Translations under genes and position numbers: made by a program
Notes under the pieces: model-generated
The model's database searches: none
The model's input: only the letters and a program-made list of their open reading frames with translations
What the model was told of the DNA's origin: nothing
In this document: positions 54,053 to 63,563 of the stretch, piece after piece
How the letters are laid out: each line of letters begins with the position of its first letter
How positions within the stretch are numbered: position 1 is the first letter of the stretch
Assembly: GCF_028736035.1 (NCBI RefSeq)
Contig: NZ_CP117866.1
Coordinates: 6,696,001-6,760,000, forward strand
DNA: 64,000 bases
Direction of reading: 5' to 3'
From: Streptomyces sp. T12
GTDB lineage: Bacteria; Actinomycetota; Actinomycetes; Streptomycetales; Streptomycetaceae

Positions 54053-55666
54053 CTAGAGGGGGATGTTGCCGTGCTTCTTCGGAGGCAGGGATTCCCGCTT
54101 GGTACGCAGCTGACGCAGGCCGCGTACGACATGGCGGCGGGTCTCGGACGGCATGATCACGGAGTCGATGTAGCCGCGCTCGGCCGCGATGTAGGGGTTG
54201 AGGAGGGTGTCCTCGTACTCCTGGATCAGCCGGGCGCGCACCGCCTCCAGATCCTCCCCGTTGGCCTCCGCCTCGGCGATGGTGCGCCGGTGCAGGATGT
54301 TGACCGCGCCCTGGGCGCCCATGACGGCGATCTGGGCGGTGGGCCAGGCGAGGTTGATGTCGGCGCCGAGGTGCTTGGAGCCCATGACGTCGTAGGCGCC
54401 GCCGAAGGCCTTGCGGGTGATGACCGTGATGAGCGGGACGGTGGCTTCCGCGTAGGCGTAGATCAGCTTGGCGCCGCGGCGGATGATGCCGTCGTGCTCC
54501 TGGTCGACGCCCGGGAGGAAGCCGGGGACGTCCACGAACGTGATGACCGGGACGTTGAAGGCGTCGCAGGTCCGCACGAAGCGGGCCGCCTTCTCGCTGG
54601 CCTGGATGTCGAGGCAGCCGGCGAACTGCATCGGCTGGTTGGCGACGATGCCGACCGGGCGACCCTCCACCCGGCCGAAGCCGGTGAGGATGTTCGGCGC
54701 GAACAGCGGCTGCGTCTCGAAGAACTCGGCGTCGTCCAGGATGTGTTCGATCACCGTGTGCATGTCGTACGGCTGGTTCGCGCTGTCCGGCACGATGCGA
54801 TCCAGCTCGCGGTCCTCGTCGGTGACGGCGAGGTCCGCCTCCTCCGGGAAGGCCGGGGGCTCGGAGAGGTTGTTGGACGGCAGGTACGACAGCAGCTGCT
54901 TGACGTACTCGATGGCGTCCTTCTCGTCGCCGGCCATGTGGTGGGCCACGCCGGAGGCGGAGTTGTGGGTGCGGGCGCCGCCCAGCTCCTCGAAGCCGAC
55001 GTCCTCGCCGGTGACCGTCTTGATGACGTCCGGGCCGGTGATGAACATGTGCGAGGTCTGGTCGACCATGATCGTGAAGTCGGTGATGGCGGGCGAGTAG
55101 ACCGCACCGCCCGCACACGGGCCGACGACCAGGCTGATCTGCGGGATGACACCGGACGCGTGCGTGTTGCGGCGGAAGATCTCGCCGTACGCGCCCAGCG
55201 AGGCGACGCCCTCCTGGATGCGGGCGCCGCCGGAGTCGTTGATGCCGATGACCGGACAGCCGGTCTTCAGCGCGAAGTCCATGACCTTGACGATCTTCTG
55301 GCCGTAGACCTCGCCCAGCGCACCGCCGAAGACGGTGAAGTCCTGGGAGAACACGGCGACGGGGCGGCCGTCGACGGTGCCGTACCCGGTGACGACGCCG
55401 TCGCCGTACGGGCGGTTCTTCTCCAGACCGAAGTTGGTGGAGCGGTGCCGGGCGAACTCGTCGAGTTCGACGAAGGAGTCCTCGTCGAGGAGCAGGTCGA
55501 TGCGCTCACGGGCCGTCAACTTGCCCTTGGCGTGCTGCTTTTCGACGGCGCGTGCGGAGCCGGCATGCGTCGCTTCCTCGATACGGCGCTGGAGATCCGC
55601 GAGCTTGCCCGCGGTGGTGTGGATGTCGATCCCTTGGATCTCGTGACGCTCTTCCGGCTCGGACAT
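54053..55666 (-). CDS. pccB: Propionyl-CoA carboxylase beta subunit
   Basis: 537 residues, carboxyltransferase with tandem crotonase-like domains. [24 protein letters not shown] near residue 145 and [20 protein letters not shown] near 180 build the N-domain oxyanion hole; [22 protein letters not shown] near 395 and [19 protein letters not shown] near 425 that of the C-domain. The Asp in GGAYDVM corresponds, as I recall, to Asp422 of S. coelicolor PccB, which sets preference for propionyl-CoA. With AccA2 and PccE it makes methylmalonyl-CoA for odd-chain metabolism and polyketide extension. ATG 55666 start. Divergent from birA. Confidence 0.95.
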   Translation of the reverse strand: MSEPEERHEIQGIDIHTTAGKLADLQRRIEEATHAGSARAVEKQHAKGKLTARERIDLLLDEDSFVELDEFARHRSTNFGLEKNRPYGDGVVTGYGTVDGRPVAVFSQDFTVFGGALGEVYGQKIVKVMDFALKTGCPVIGINDSGGARIQEGVASLGAYGEIFRRNTHASGVIPQISLVVGPCAGGAVYSPAITDFTIMVDQTSHMFITGPDVIKTVTGEDVGFEELGGARTHNSASGVAHHMAGDEKDAIEYVKQLLSYLPSNNLSEPPAFPEEADLAVTDEDRELDRIVPDSANQPYDMHTVIEHILDDAEFFETQPLFAPNILTGFGRVEGRPVGIVANQPMQFAGCLDIQASEKAARFVRTCDAFNVPVITFVDVPGFLPGVDQEHDGIIRRGAKLIYAYAEATVPLITVITRKAFGGAYDVMGSKHLGADINLAWPTAQIAVMGAQGAVNILHRRTIAEAEANGEDLEAVRARLIQEYEDTLLNPYIAAERGYIDSVIMPSETRRHVVRGLRQLRTKRESLPPKKHGNIPL

Positions 55667-55763
55667 CGGGATTGCGCTCCCTGCCTGCTCAAAAGGGGGG
55701 ACGGTTACTCATCCGTAGAGTAGTGGGGTGCCTACGAATCAGCAGTGCGGCGTTTGCCACACC

Positions 55764-55769
55764 TAGGGT
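55764..55769 (+). promoter_or_regulatory. -10 box of birA
   Basis: TAGGGT followed by exactly seven bases and the ATG of birA, a leaderless layout. No convincing -35 is seen. Confidence 0.6.
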
Positions 55770-55776
55770 GGCTTGC

Positions 55777-56637
55777 ATGACGCCGCAAGATGCATCAGAC
55801 GACAGCCGCTGGTCCGACCTGGAACGTCCGCCGCTCAACGCGGCCGCGCTGCGACGCGGGCTCGTGCGGGAGGGCGGGTTCTGGCGGGACGTGGAAGTGG
55901 TGCAGCGCACCGGCTCCACCAACACCGACCTGGTGGACCTGGCGACCGAGGGCAAGGCGGGCGAGGGCGCCGTCCTGGTCGCCGAGGAGCAGACGGCCGG
56001 CAAGGGCCGCCTCGACCGGCAGTGGACGGCACCGCCCCGCTCGGGGCTGTTCTTCTCCGTGCTGCTGAACCCGGCCGAGGTGCCGGCCGCCCGCTGGGGG
56101 TGGCTGCCGCTGCTCACCGGAGTCGCCGTGGCGACGGGGCTGTCGCGGGCCGCGGGCGTCGACACGGCACTCAAGTGGCCGAACGACCTGCTGGTGACCG
56201 TGGGCGGCGAGGAACGCAAGGCCGGCGGGATCCTGGCGGAGCGGGCCGGGAACGAAGGGGTCGTCGTCGGCGTCGGCATCAATGTCACGCTGCGTGAGGA
56301 CGAGCTGCCGGTCCCCCAGGCGGGCTCGCTGGCACTCGCCGGAGCCGTGAGCACGGACCGGGATCCGCTGCTGCGGGGCATGCTGCGGTCGCTGGAGGAG
56401 TGGTACGGGCGCTGGCGGGCCGCGGCGGGGGACCCGGTGGTGAGCGGGCTGCAGGAGACGTACGCGGCGGGGTGCGCGACGCTGGGGAGGGTCGTGCGGG
56501 CCGAGTTGCCGGGGGATCGGTCGATCACGGGGGAGGCGGTCGCCATCGACGGGGACGGACGGCTGGTGCTGGCTACGGCGGAAGGGGTGCAGGAGCCCGT
56601 AGGGGCGGGGGACATCGTGCATCTGAGGCCGGCGTAG
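55777..56637 (+). CDS. birA: Biotin-[acetyl-CoA-carboxylase] ligase
   Basis: 286 residues, BirA without the N-terminal DNA-binding domain, so an enzyme only. GSTNTDLVDLA near residue 46, AEEQTAGKGRLDRQWTAPPRSGLFFSVLL near 70-100 (biotinyl-AMP loop), LKWPNDLLV near 130 and RKAGGILAE near 148 are the family motifs, with the small C-terminal SH3-like domain after 230. It attaches biotin to the Lys of AccA2's BCCP domain. Its divergence from pccB places enzyme and target complex together. Confidence 0.94.
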   Translation: MTPQDASDDSRWSDLERPPLNAAALRRGLVREGGFWRDVEVVQRTGSTNTDLVDLATEGKAGEGAVLVAEEQTAGKGRLDRQWTAPPRSGLFFSVLLNPAEVPAARWGWLPLLTGVAVATGLSRAAGVDTALKWPNDLLVTVGGEERKAGGILAERAGNEGVVVGVGINVTLREDELPVPQAGSLALAGAVSTDRDPLLRGMLRSLEEWYGRWRAAAGDPVVSGLQETYAAGCATLGRVVRAELPGDRSITGEAVAIDGDGRLVLATAEGVQEPVGAGDIVHLRPA

Positions 56638-56741
56638 GTGCGGGTGGGGCTGTGCTCCTCTCGGGAGTGAGGTGGCCCACACCTGCCGTAAAGTGAAGGC
56701 CGGTCGATTACTGACCGCGGCAGATCGGAAGGGCAGCAGGC

Positions 56742-57872
56742 GTGACCGTCGACGACACGGGCTCCGGCACGGGCGCGGACGGCCGGGTGGACCCCCACGC
56801 CGCCGACCCCGGCGAGGATCCGCTCGCCCTGCGCCTCGAAGGCCTCATCCTCGGCGCCGAGCGGCGCTACACCCCGTTTCAGGCGGCCCGTAGCGCCGGA
56901 GTCTCCATGGAGCTGGCGTCCCGGTTCTGGCGGGCCATGGGGTTCGCCGACATCGGGCAGGCCAAGGCGCTGACCGAGGCCGACGTACTGGCGCTCAGGC
57001 GCCTCGCCGGTCTCGTCGAGGCGGGGCTGCTCAGCGAGGCCATGGCCGTACAGGTGGCCAGGTCCACCGGGCAGACCACGGCGCGGCTCGCCGAGTGGCA
57101 GATCGACTCGTTCCTGGAGGGGCTGACCGAGCCGCCGGAGCCGGGGATGACGCGCACCGAGGTGACGTACCCGATCATCGAGCTGCTCCTGCCCGAGCTG
57201 GAGGAGTTCCTCGTCTACGTCTGGCGCCGCCAGCTCGCCGCCTCGGCCGGCCGGGTCATCCAGGCCGCCGACGACGAGGAGATGGTCGACCGGCGCCTGG
57301 CCGTGGGCTTCGCGGACCTGGTCGGCTTCACGCGCCTGACCCGCCGGATGGAGGAGGAGGAACTCGGCGAACTCGTCGAGGCCTTCGAGACCACCGCGGC
57401 CGACCTGGTGGCCGCGCGCGGGGGGCGACTGATCAAGACCCTCGGCGACGAGGTCCTGTACGCGGCCGACGACGCGGGCGTCGCGGCGGAGATCGCCCTG
57501 CGGCTCATCGAGACGATGGCCCACGACGAGACGATGCCCGAGTTGCGCGTCGGCATCGCCTTCGGCACGGTGACCACCCGGATGGGCGATGTCTTCGGTA
57601 CGACCGTGAACCTCGCCTCCCGGCTCACGTCGATAGCTCCGCGTGACGCCGTTCTCGTCGACAGCGCCTTTGCGGAGGATCTCATCCGAACGGGTGAAGC
57701 CCCTGCGTCGGAGGCGGAGGCCGCGGAGGCCGCGGCCGCGGCGGAGAAGGAGGGGGAGGAGCCGCCGGTGTACCGGTTTGCGCTGCAGCCGATGTGGCAG
57801 CGGCCGGTGCGGGGGCTTGGTGTGGTCGAGCCGTGGCTCTTGACGCGGAGGGCCTCCGGCGCGGGCGAGTGA
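56742..57872 (+). CDS. cya: Class III adenylate cyclase
   Basis: 376 residues, soluble. The N-terminal ~175 residues are helical (YTPFQAARSAGVSMELASRFWRAMG resembles a DNA-binding-like fold shared by the streptomycete Cya group). The catalytic domain starts at AVGFADLVGFTRLTRRM near residue 190, with metal Asp residues there and in LIKTLGDEVLYAADD near 230, and VNLASRLTSIA near 290 provides the Asn and Arg of the transition state. It makes cAMP, which in S. coelicolor affects germination and development. GTG 56742 follows GGAAGGG. Confidence 0.92.
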   Translation: MTVDDTGSGTGADGRVDPHAADPGEDPLALRLEGLILGAERRYTPFQAARSAGVSMELASRFWRAMGFADIGQAKALTEADVLALRRLAGLVEAGLLSEAMAVQVARSTGQTTARLAEWQIDSFLEGLTEPPEPGMTRTEVTYPIIELLLPELEEFLVYVWRRQLAASAGRVIQAADDEEMVDRRLAVGFADLVGFTRLTRRMEEEELGELVEAFETTAADLVAARGGRLIKTLGDEVLYAADDAGVAAEIALRLIETMAHDETMPELRVGIAFGTVTTRMGDVFGTTVNLASRLTSIAPRDAVLVDSAFAEDLIRTGEAPASEAEAAEAAAAAEKEGEEPPVYRFALQPMWQRPVRGLGVVEPWLLTRRASGAGE

Positions 57873-57890
57873 GCGCCGTTGCGGGGCGTT

Positions 57891-58514
57891 TCAGTCGTCG
57901 GTGGTCAAGGGGTCCACGCACAGGCCGATGACTGGGACGCAGACGGTGTTGTCCTCGGGGTGATCCGGCTGTGGGGTCGGGGGATTCGTCGTGGGTCGGC
58001 TGGGGGGCGGAGTCGGCGCCGGTTGGGGTGCCTGGCTGGTCCCCGCTGGTGGGCGGTGCGTGGGGGTTGGCGCCGGTGCCTGGCCGTCGGCCGTCGTGCC
58101 GGGGCGTGGTGTCGCGGTCGTGTTCGTCGTGGGTACGACGATCGTGGTGGTCGTCGGTGTCGTGTCCAGGGCGCCCATGACGGAGGTCGCCGACGGGCTT
58201 GCCTTCGGGCCGGGGGTCGGGACGGTGGCGGCGGCGTTCGCCGAACGACCCGTGTCCGTCGCCGTGTCCGTGTCTGTGCCGGAGTCCGGGGTGGGTTCCG
58301 TCTCCGTTGCGCTGAGGCCGGTGACGTCCGAGTCGGGGGTCAGGCGTACGAGACTCAGTGCGCCCGCGGCCAGGGCCAGGCCTCCGGCCGCGAGGAGGAC
58401 CTTGCGGGGGCGGGGGCGGCGGTGGCGGCCACGGGGGCCGAAGAGACGGGGGATGGTCTGTTCCGCCTCACCGCTCGCCCCGGTTTCCGCTGATGTCTCC
58501 GCCGTCACGCCCAT
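57891..58514 (-). CDS. Pro/Thr-rich exported protein with membrane anchor
   Basis: 207 residues. A cytoplasmic N-terminus with a PRGRHRRPRPRK basic patch precedes one membrane helix (VLLAAGGLALAAGALSLV, near residue 45). The outside portion is a ~120-residue low-complexity Thr/Pro/Ser segment and ends with VCVPVIGLCVDPL, a small two-Cys motif. Probably an envelope protein; function unknown. ATG 58514 chosen over a start five codons upstream. Converges with cya, 18 bases apart. Confidence 0.78.
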   Translation of the reverse strand: MGVTAETSAETGASGEAEQTIPRLFGPRGRHRRPRPRKVLLAAGGLALAAGALSLVRLTPDSDVTGLSATETEPTPDSGTDTDTATDTGRSANAAATVPTPGPKASPSATSVMGALDTTPTTTTIVVPTTNTTATPRPGTTADGQAPAPTPTHRPPAGTSQAPQPAPTPPPSRPTTNPPTPQPDHPEDNTVCVPVIGLCVDPLTTDD

Positions 58515-58728
58515 CACGACCCCTCCCAACGCACTCGCGCCCCCAATGCGCCGTGGTGTCGCGCACGTTATGCGTAGTCGTGGGCGGTGGGACGGGAGTT
58601 GGGCGGGATGTCACTCGAACGGGGTGTCGGGACTCGGCTTGGGAACCGGTCGTCGGGCCTTTCCCCGGCGGGGTCCGGCTGCGATGATCGGGGCGAATGC
58701 TGTTAACCCGCGTTAACCGGAGGGTGTC

Positions 58729-59547
58729 ATGAGTGAGGAGCGGTACGGGGAGTTCGTGCTGGTGCGGCGACACGGTGACGGGGGTGACGGGGGTGTCGGG
58801 CATGTCGCGGAGCTCGTCCTCGACCGGCCCAAGGCCATGAACGCCGTGTCGACGGAGATGGCCCGTTCGATCGCGGGGGCGTGCGCGGCGTTGGGTGCGG
58901 ACCGTGACGTACGGGTGGTGGTGCTGACCTCGACGCATGAGCGGGCGTTCTGTGTCGGGGCGGATCTGAAGGAGCGGAATTCCTTCAGTGACGCGGATCT
59001 GGTGCGGCAGCGGCCCGTGGCGCGGGGGGCGTACACGGGGGTGCTGGAGTTGCCGGTGCCGACGATCGCGGCGGTGCACGGCTTCGCGCTGGGCGGTGGC
59101 TTCGAGCTGGCGCTGTCCTGCGATGTGATCGTGGCCGACCGTACGGCTGTGGTGGGGCTGCCCGAGGTGTCGGTCGGGGTGATTCCGGGGGGTGGCGGCA
59201 CCCAGTTGCTGCCCCGGCGGGTGGGGGCCGCTCGGGCGGCGGAGCTGATCTTCACGGCGCGGCGGGTCGAGGCCGGTGAGGCCCGGGAGCTGGGGCTCGT
59301 GGACGTGCTGGTGGAGGAGGGGCGGGATCGGGAGGAGGCCCTGGCGCTGGGGGGCCGGATCGCCGTGAACTCGCCGGTGGGGCTGCGGGCGGCCAAGCGG
59401 GCGCTGCGGATGGGGCACGGGCTGGATCTGCGGGCCGGGCTGGAGGTCGAGGACGCGGCTTGGCGGGCGACGGCGTTCTCGGGAGACCGGGCGGAGGGGG
59501 TGGCGGCGTTCAACGAGAAGCGGCGGCCTGAGTGGCCGGGGGAGTGA
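58729..59547 (+). CDS. Enoyl-CoA hydratase/isomerase family protein
   Basis: 272 residues, crotonase fold. The oxyanion segments are AFCVGADLKER near residue 75 and HGFALGGGFELALSCD near 120. Catalytic Glu positions are retained: GLPEVSVGVIPGGGGTQLLPRRVGAARAAELIF near 143-170 holds both Glu residues. A true hydratase is therefore likely, in fatty acid or amino acid degradation. A GDGGDGG linker-like insert follows the first strand. CCGGAGGG precedes ATG 58729. Confidence 0.9.
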   Translation: MSEERYGEFVLVRRHGDGGDGGVGHVAELVLDRPKAMNAVSTEMARSIAGACAALGADRDVRVVVLTSTHERAFCVGADLKERNSFSDADLVRQRPVARGAYTGVLELPVPTIAAVHGFALGGGFELALSCDVIVADRTAVVGLPEVSVGVIPGGGGTQLLPRRVGAARAAELIFTARRVEAGEARELGLVDVLVEEGRDREEALALGGRIAVNSPVGLRAAKRALRMGHGLDLRAGLEVEDAAWRATAFSGDRAEGVAAFNEKRRPEWPGE

Positions 59548-59702
59548 CGGGGTGCCCTTTGTGGGTGGGGAGGGGGGATCGCTGGATTGCTGAGGGGGAG
59601 GGGAGATCGCTGGTGGGGCGGGGTGAGGTGGAAATCGGCGGTGAGGGCCCCGTTCGCCACGCCAACGTCCCAAATCTGGGCAAAGCTACCTAGCCTGGAG
59701 TG

Positions 59703-60851
59703 ATGGGTGAGGACAGACGGCTCGCGGCCGTAGTGGCGTTGGCGCAGGGGATGGCGGCGGCGCACACTCCGCGTGAGTCCTGGCGGGCGGCGGCGCTCGG
59801 GGCGTGCCGGGCGCTGGACGGGAGCTTTGCGGCGCTGTCGGTGTGGGAGCGGGAGCTCGGGCGGTTGCGGGTGCTCGTGAACGTGGGGGACCGGGCTCGG
59901 GGGGAGGAGGAGTTTCCGGGCGACGAGGCCTATCCCGTGCATCAGTTCCCGGAGATCACCGAGTTCCTGCACGAGCGGTGGGCCGCCGGTGGTGAGCCCA
60001 ACGCCTGGGTGGAGACGGCCGACGGACCGTCCACCGGTCATCCCGGGTACTGCCATCAGCGGGTGGCCGCCCTGCGCCGGCGTGGGCGAGGGTGCTGTGT
60101 CGTGGCGCCGATCGTGCTGAACGGGCGTGCCTGGGGGGAGCTGTATGTCGCCCGTGCCGCCGGTGCGCCTGTCTTCGACCGTGGGGACGCCGACTTCGCG
60201 ACCGTGCTGGCCTCCGTCGTGGCCGCCGGGATGGCGCAGTGCGAGCGGCTGGAGGAGGCTCGGCGGCTCGCCTTCACCGACGCGCTCACGGGGCTGGCCA
60301 ATCGGCGTGCCGTCGATGTGCGGTTGGAGGAGGCCATTGAGCGGCATCGCGGCCACGGGGTTGTCGTGAGCCTCGTCGTCTGTGATCTCAATGGGCTCAA
60401 GCGTGTGAACGACACGCTGGGGCATGCCGTGGGGGACCGGCTTCTGGAGCGGTTCGGGTCGGTGCTGTCGCTGTGCGGCGCCATGTTGCCCGGGGCTCTC
60501 GCCGCCCGGCTCGGCGGTGACGAGTTCTGTCTGCTTGTCGTCGGGTCGCCCGTCGGCGATGTCGTGAAGGCTGCCGATGAATTGTGCCGTCGGGCTGCTG
60601 AGTTGGAGTTGGGGGAGGGGGTCGCGTGTGGGGTGGCGTCGACCGAGGATGCCGTCGGGCCGGTTCGCTCTGCGCGGCGGCTGTTTCGGCTTGCTGATGC
60701 GGCTCAGTACCAGGCGAAGGCGGTTCGGGCCGGCAAGCCTGTGGTCGCGGGGCGGGAGGGGCCGGACGATCCTGTGGTGCGGCTCGCTGACGCGGAGCCG
60801 GCGGGGGAGGGGGCCGTGGAGCGGCGGCGGTTCCGTGGCCGTGTGCCGTGA
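59703..60851 (+). CDS. GAF-GGDEF diguanylate cyclase
   Basis: About 382 residues. Residues ~20-180 form a GAF-like sensor, and residues ~195-345 the GGDEF domain: FTDALTGLANRRAVDVRLEEAI, then LVVCDLNGLKRVNDTLGHAVGDRLLE, and an intact active site ARLGGDEFCLLV. The RxxD product-inhibition site expected five residues before GGDEF is missing. It should make cyclic di-GMP, which in Streptomyces controls BldD and development. ATG 59703 lies six bases after TAGCCT, suggesting a leaderless message. Confidence 0.9.
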   Translation: MGEDRRLAAVVALAQGMAAAHTPRESWRAAALGACRALDGSFAALSVWERELGRLRVLVNVGDRARGEEEFPGDEAYPVHQFPEITEFLHERWAAGGEPNAWVETADGPSTGHPGYCHQRVAALRRRGRGCCVVAPIVLNGRAWGELYVARAAGAPVFDRGDADFATVLASVVAAGMAQCERLEEARRLAFTDALTGLANRRAVDVRLEEAIERHRGHGVVVSLVVCDLNGLKRVNDTLGHAVGDRLLERFGSVLSLCGAMLPGALAARLGGDEFCLLVVGSPVGDVVKAADELCRRAAELELGEGVACGVASTEDAVGPVRSARRLFRLADAAQYQAKAVRAGKPVVAGREGPDDPVVRLADAEPAGEGAVERRRFRGRVP

Positions 60852-60889
60852 CGGTGGCCGGGCGCTGCGGCGGGCCTGACGGGTTTCCT

Positions 60890-61022
60890 CGCCCCCGCCG
60901 CCCCTACCCGTCCCATCCTGAAGGGGCTGCCGCCCCTTCGACCCCGCCTCCTGGGGGCCTGCGGCCCCCAGACCCCCGCTTCGGCCCTGAACGGGCCTCG
61001 TCCTCAAACGCCGGACGGGCTG
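60890..61022. repeat. Repeat related to the 44053-44282 element
   Basis: Begins with the same ~29 bases as the left end of that element (CGCCCCCGCCGCCCC... then TACCCGTCCCATCC), has equivalent GGGGCTGCCGCCCC and TGGGGGCCTGCGGCCCCCA hairpins, and ends CAAACGCCGGACGGGCTG. It is a single arm without the inverted partner. Located between convergent-free genes in the GGDEF-hutH gap. Confidence 0.7.
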
Positions 61023-61142
61023 AGATTGCCTGGACCGGAGCTGAAAGGTGCCGGACGGGCTGGATGGTGCCGCCGACCCTGTAAGGGGCGTACCGCCCGC
61101 CCACTAGTGACATCTTCGTCTTCAATGCGTACGCTCCTGAAT

Positions 61143-62687
61143 ATGGATATGCACACTGTGGTGGTGGGGACGTCCGGGGTCACCGCGTCCGACGTCCTTG
61201 CCGTGGCGCGCGGTGGGGCGCGTGTCGAGTTGTCGGACGAGGCGCTCGCGGCGCTTGGCGCGGCGCGCGAGATCGTGGAGGCGTTGGCGGCCAAGCCCGA
61301 GCCGGTCTACGGCGTCTCCACCGGCTTCGGCGCCCTGGCGACCCGGCACATCAGCCAGGAGCTGCGGGCCCAGCTGCAGCGCAACATCGTGCGCTCGCAC
61401 GCCGCCGGGATGGGGCCGCGGGTGGAGCGGGAGGTCGTACGGGCGCTGATGTTCCTGCGGCTCAAGACCGTCTGCTCGGGGCATACCGGTGTGCGGCCGG
61501 AGGTCGCCCAGACCATGGCCGACGTTCTCAACGCCGGGATCACGCCCGTCGTCCACGAATACGGTTCCCTCGGCTGCTCCGGTGATCTCGCTCCCCTTTC
61601 GCACTGCGCCCTCGCCCTTATGGGGGAAGGGGAGGCGGAAGGTCCGGACGGGAGCGTGCGGCCTGCTGGAGAACTGCTCGCCGCCCACGGCATCGCACCC
61701 GTCGAGCTGCGGGAGAAGGAGGGGCTCGCCCTCCTCAACGGCACCGACGGCATGCTCGGGATGCTGATCATGGCCCTCGCCGACCTCGACACCCTTTACA
61801 AGTCCGCCGACGTCACCGCCGCGCTGAGCCTTGAAGGGCTCCTCGGGACCGACAAGGTGCTCGCACCCGAGCTGCATGCCATTCGGCCGCATCCCGGTCA
61901 GGGCGCCTCCGCGGCCAACATGCTGGCCGTGCTGAAGGGTTCGGGGCTGACCGGGCATCACCAGGACGACGCGCCCCGCGTGCAGGACGCGTACTCGGTG
62001 CGGTGTGCTCCGCAGGTCGCCGGTGCCGGGCGGGACACCATGGCGCATGCGCGGCTCGTCGCCGAGCGGGAGCTGGCGTCGGCGGTCGACAATCCCGTCG
62101 TGCTGCCCGACGGGCGCGTCGAGTCCAACGGCAACTTCCACGGGGCGCCCGTCGCTTACGTGCTCGACTTCCTCGCCATCGCCGTCGCCGACCTCGCCTC
62201 CATCGCGGAGCGCCGTACCGACCGGCTGCTGGACAAGAACCGCAGCCATGGGCTGCCGCCGTTCCTGGCCGACGACGCGGGTGTCGACTCGGGGCTGATG
62301 ATCGCCCAGTACACGCAGGCCGCCCTGGTGAGCGAGTTGAAGCGGCTGGCCGTGCCCGCGTCCGCCGACTCCATTCCCTCCTCCGCCATGCAGGAGGACC
62401 ACGTCTCCATGGGCTGGTCCGCCGCCCGCAAGCTGCGTACGGCCGTCGACAACCTCACGCGTGTTCTGGCGGTTGAGCTGTACGCCGCCACCCGTGCCAT
62501 CGAGCTGCGGGAGGGACTCGCGCCGGCGCCGGCCTCGCAGGCGGTCATCGACGCCGTACGGGCCGCCGGCGTCCAGGGTCCGGGGCCGGACCGGTTCCTG
62601 GCGCCCGACCTGGCCGCCGCCGACGCGTTCGTGCGGGGTGGGGAGCTGGTCGTGGCGGTGGAGAAGGTCACCGGGCCGCTCCAGTAA
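61143..62687 (+). CDS. hutH: Histidine ammonia-lyase
   Basis: 514 residues. Removes ammonia from L-histidine to give urocanate, the first step of histidine catabolism. YGVSTGFGALATRHIS near residue 58 supplies the catalytic Tyr; the MIO cofactor loop reads GSLGCSGDLAPLSH near 143, so the cyclising triad is Cys-Ser-Gly instead of Ala-Ser-Gly, as in other streptomycete enzymes I recall. QDAYSVRCAPQVAG near 285 and SSAMQEDHVSMGW near 410 complete the active site. ATG 61143 chosen; a second ATG is two codons on. No other hut gene is adjacent. Confidence 0.95.
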   Translation: MDMHTVVVGTSGVTASDVLAVARGGARVELSDEALAALGAAREIVEALAAKPEPVYGVSTGFGALATRHISQELRAQLQRNIVRSHAAGMGPRVEREVVRALMFLRLKTVCSGHTGVRPEVAQTMADVLNAGITPVVHEYGSLGCSGDLAPLSHCALALMGEGEAEGPDGSVRPAGELLAAHGIAPVELREKEGLALLNGTDGMLGMLIMALADLDTLYKSADVTAALSLEGLLGTDKVLAPELHAIRPHPGQGASAANMLAVLKGSGLTGHHQDDAPRVQDAYSVRCAPQVAGAGRDTMAHARLVAERELASAVDNPVVLPDGRVESNGNFHGAPVAYVLDFLAIAVADLASIAERRTDRLLDKNRSHGLPPFLADDAGVDSGLMIAQYTQAALVSELKRLAVPASADSIPSSAMQEDHVSMGWSAARKLRTAVDNLTRVLAVELYAATRAIELREGLAPAPASQAVIDAVRAAGVQGPGPDRFLAPDLAAADAFVRGGELVVAVEKVTGPLQ

Positions 62688-62711
62688 TTCCAGTAATACC
62701 CGTAATGGAAG

Positions 62712-62741
62712 GGGGCCCTGTCGTACCTGCGACAGGGCCCC
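62712..62741. terminator. Bidirectional terminator
   Basis: Perfect 12-bp stem GGGGCCCTGTCG with loop TACCTG, between hutH and a convergent lipoprotein gene. Confidence 0.88.
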
Positions 62742-62756
62742 TGCGGCAAGGGCGGG

Positions 62757-63521
62757 TTACTTCAGCTTCGCGGCCTGCGCGTCGATGAGGGCGGCCGGGA
62801 CGTCGTACGCCTTGTCCGTCATCATCAGACCGAGGTTCATCGTGTAGTACGTGGCGATGGTGCTGCCGTGCCGGACCGCCTCGACGTGCGTGGTGGCCAC
62901 GTCGCCGTCCTCCATGTCGCTCACCGCGGTGAACGCCACCGACTCGTCACCGGCCCCGGACGCCTTCTCCGAGGTGATCTTGGTGACCTTCTGGTCCGTG
63001 CCCTGCATGGTGAGGGTGAAGCCCCCGGAGCAGCTCTTCACCGCGTCCGACACGGACTTGAAGGTCTCCTCGGCGCCGTCACCGTCGTACGAGGACAGTC
63101 CCACGACGGTCATGTCGAGGCTCAGCGCGTCCGCGAACGAGTCCTCGAACTCGCCCTCGGTCAGGTCCTCCAGGGACTTGGAGGCGGTGTCGGTGGGCTG
63201 CTTCTTGTCCTGCGTGGCCATGACGGCCGCGTTCGAGGCCGAGTCACCCGGCGCCAGGCCGCCCATGGCGTAGGCCAGCGGGACGCACTTCTCCTCGCTG
63301 CTCTTGATCTCGTCCTTGGACTTCGGCAGCTGCTTGCCGGAGGTGTTCACCTTGTATCCGTCGACATCGCTCTGGGCGATGATCGCCTTCTTCAACTCCG
63401 CGGAGCTCAGCGCCTTCGCGTCCGAACCGCCGGAGTCACCCCCGCAACCCGTGACAAGGGCGAGCGTCAGCGCACTCACGGCAACCGTGGCGGCTACACG
63501 CACGCCCGATGATCTCTTCAT
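62757..63521 (-). CDS. Putative lipoprotein
   Basis: 254 residues. ATG 63521 gives KRSS at the start, a hydrophobic core AATVAVSALTLALVTGC with the lipidated Cys, then GGDSGGSDAK linker. The mature domain has alternating strands with two further Cys (EEKCVPLAYAMGG and VKSCSGGFTL) that could form a disulfide. It is similar in style to streptomycete sensor-like or LppX-unrelated lipoproteins, but I cannot assign a family. Downstream of a bidirectional terminator shared with hutH. Confidence 0.82.
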   Translation of the reverse strand: MKRSSGVRVAATVAVSALTLALVTGCGGDSGGSDAKALSSAELKKAIIAQSDVDGYKVNTSGKQLPKSKDEIKSSEEKCVPLAYAMGGLAPGDSASNAAVMATQDKKQPTDTASKSLEDLTEGEFEDSFADALSLDMTVVGLSSYDGDGAEETFKSVSDAVKSCSGGFTLTMQGTDQKVTKITSEKASGAGDESVAFTAVSDMEDGDVATTHVEAVRHGSTIATYYTMNLGLMMTDKAYDVPAALIDAQAAKLK

Positions 63522-63563
63522 GGGCGGACTATGAAGCCCATGTGAAGGGAGAGTCAAGCGAAT

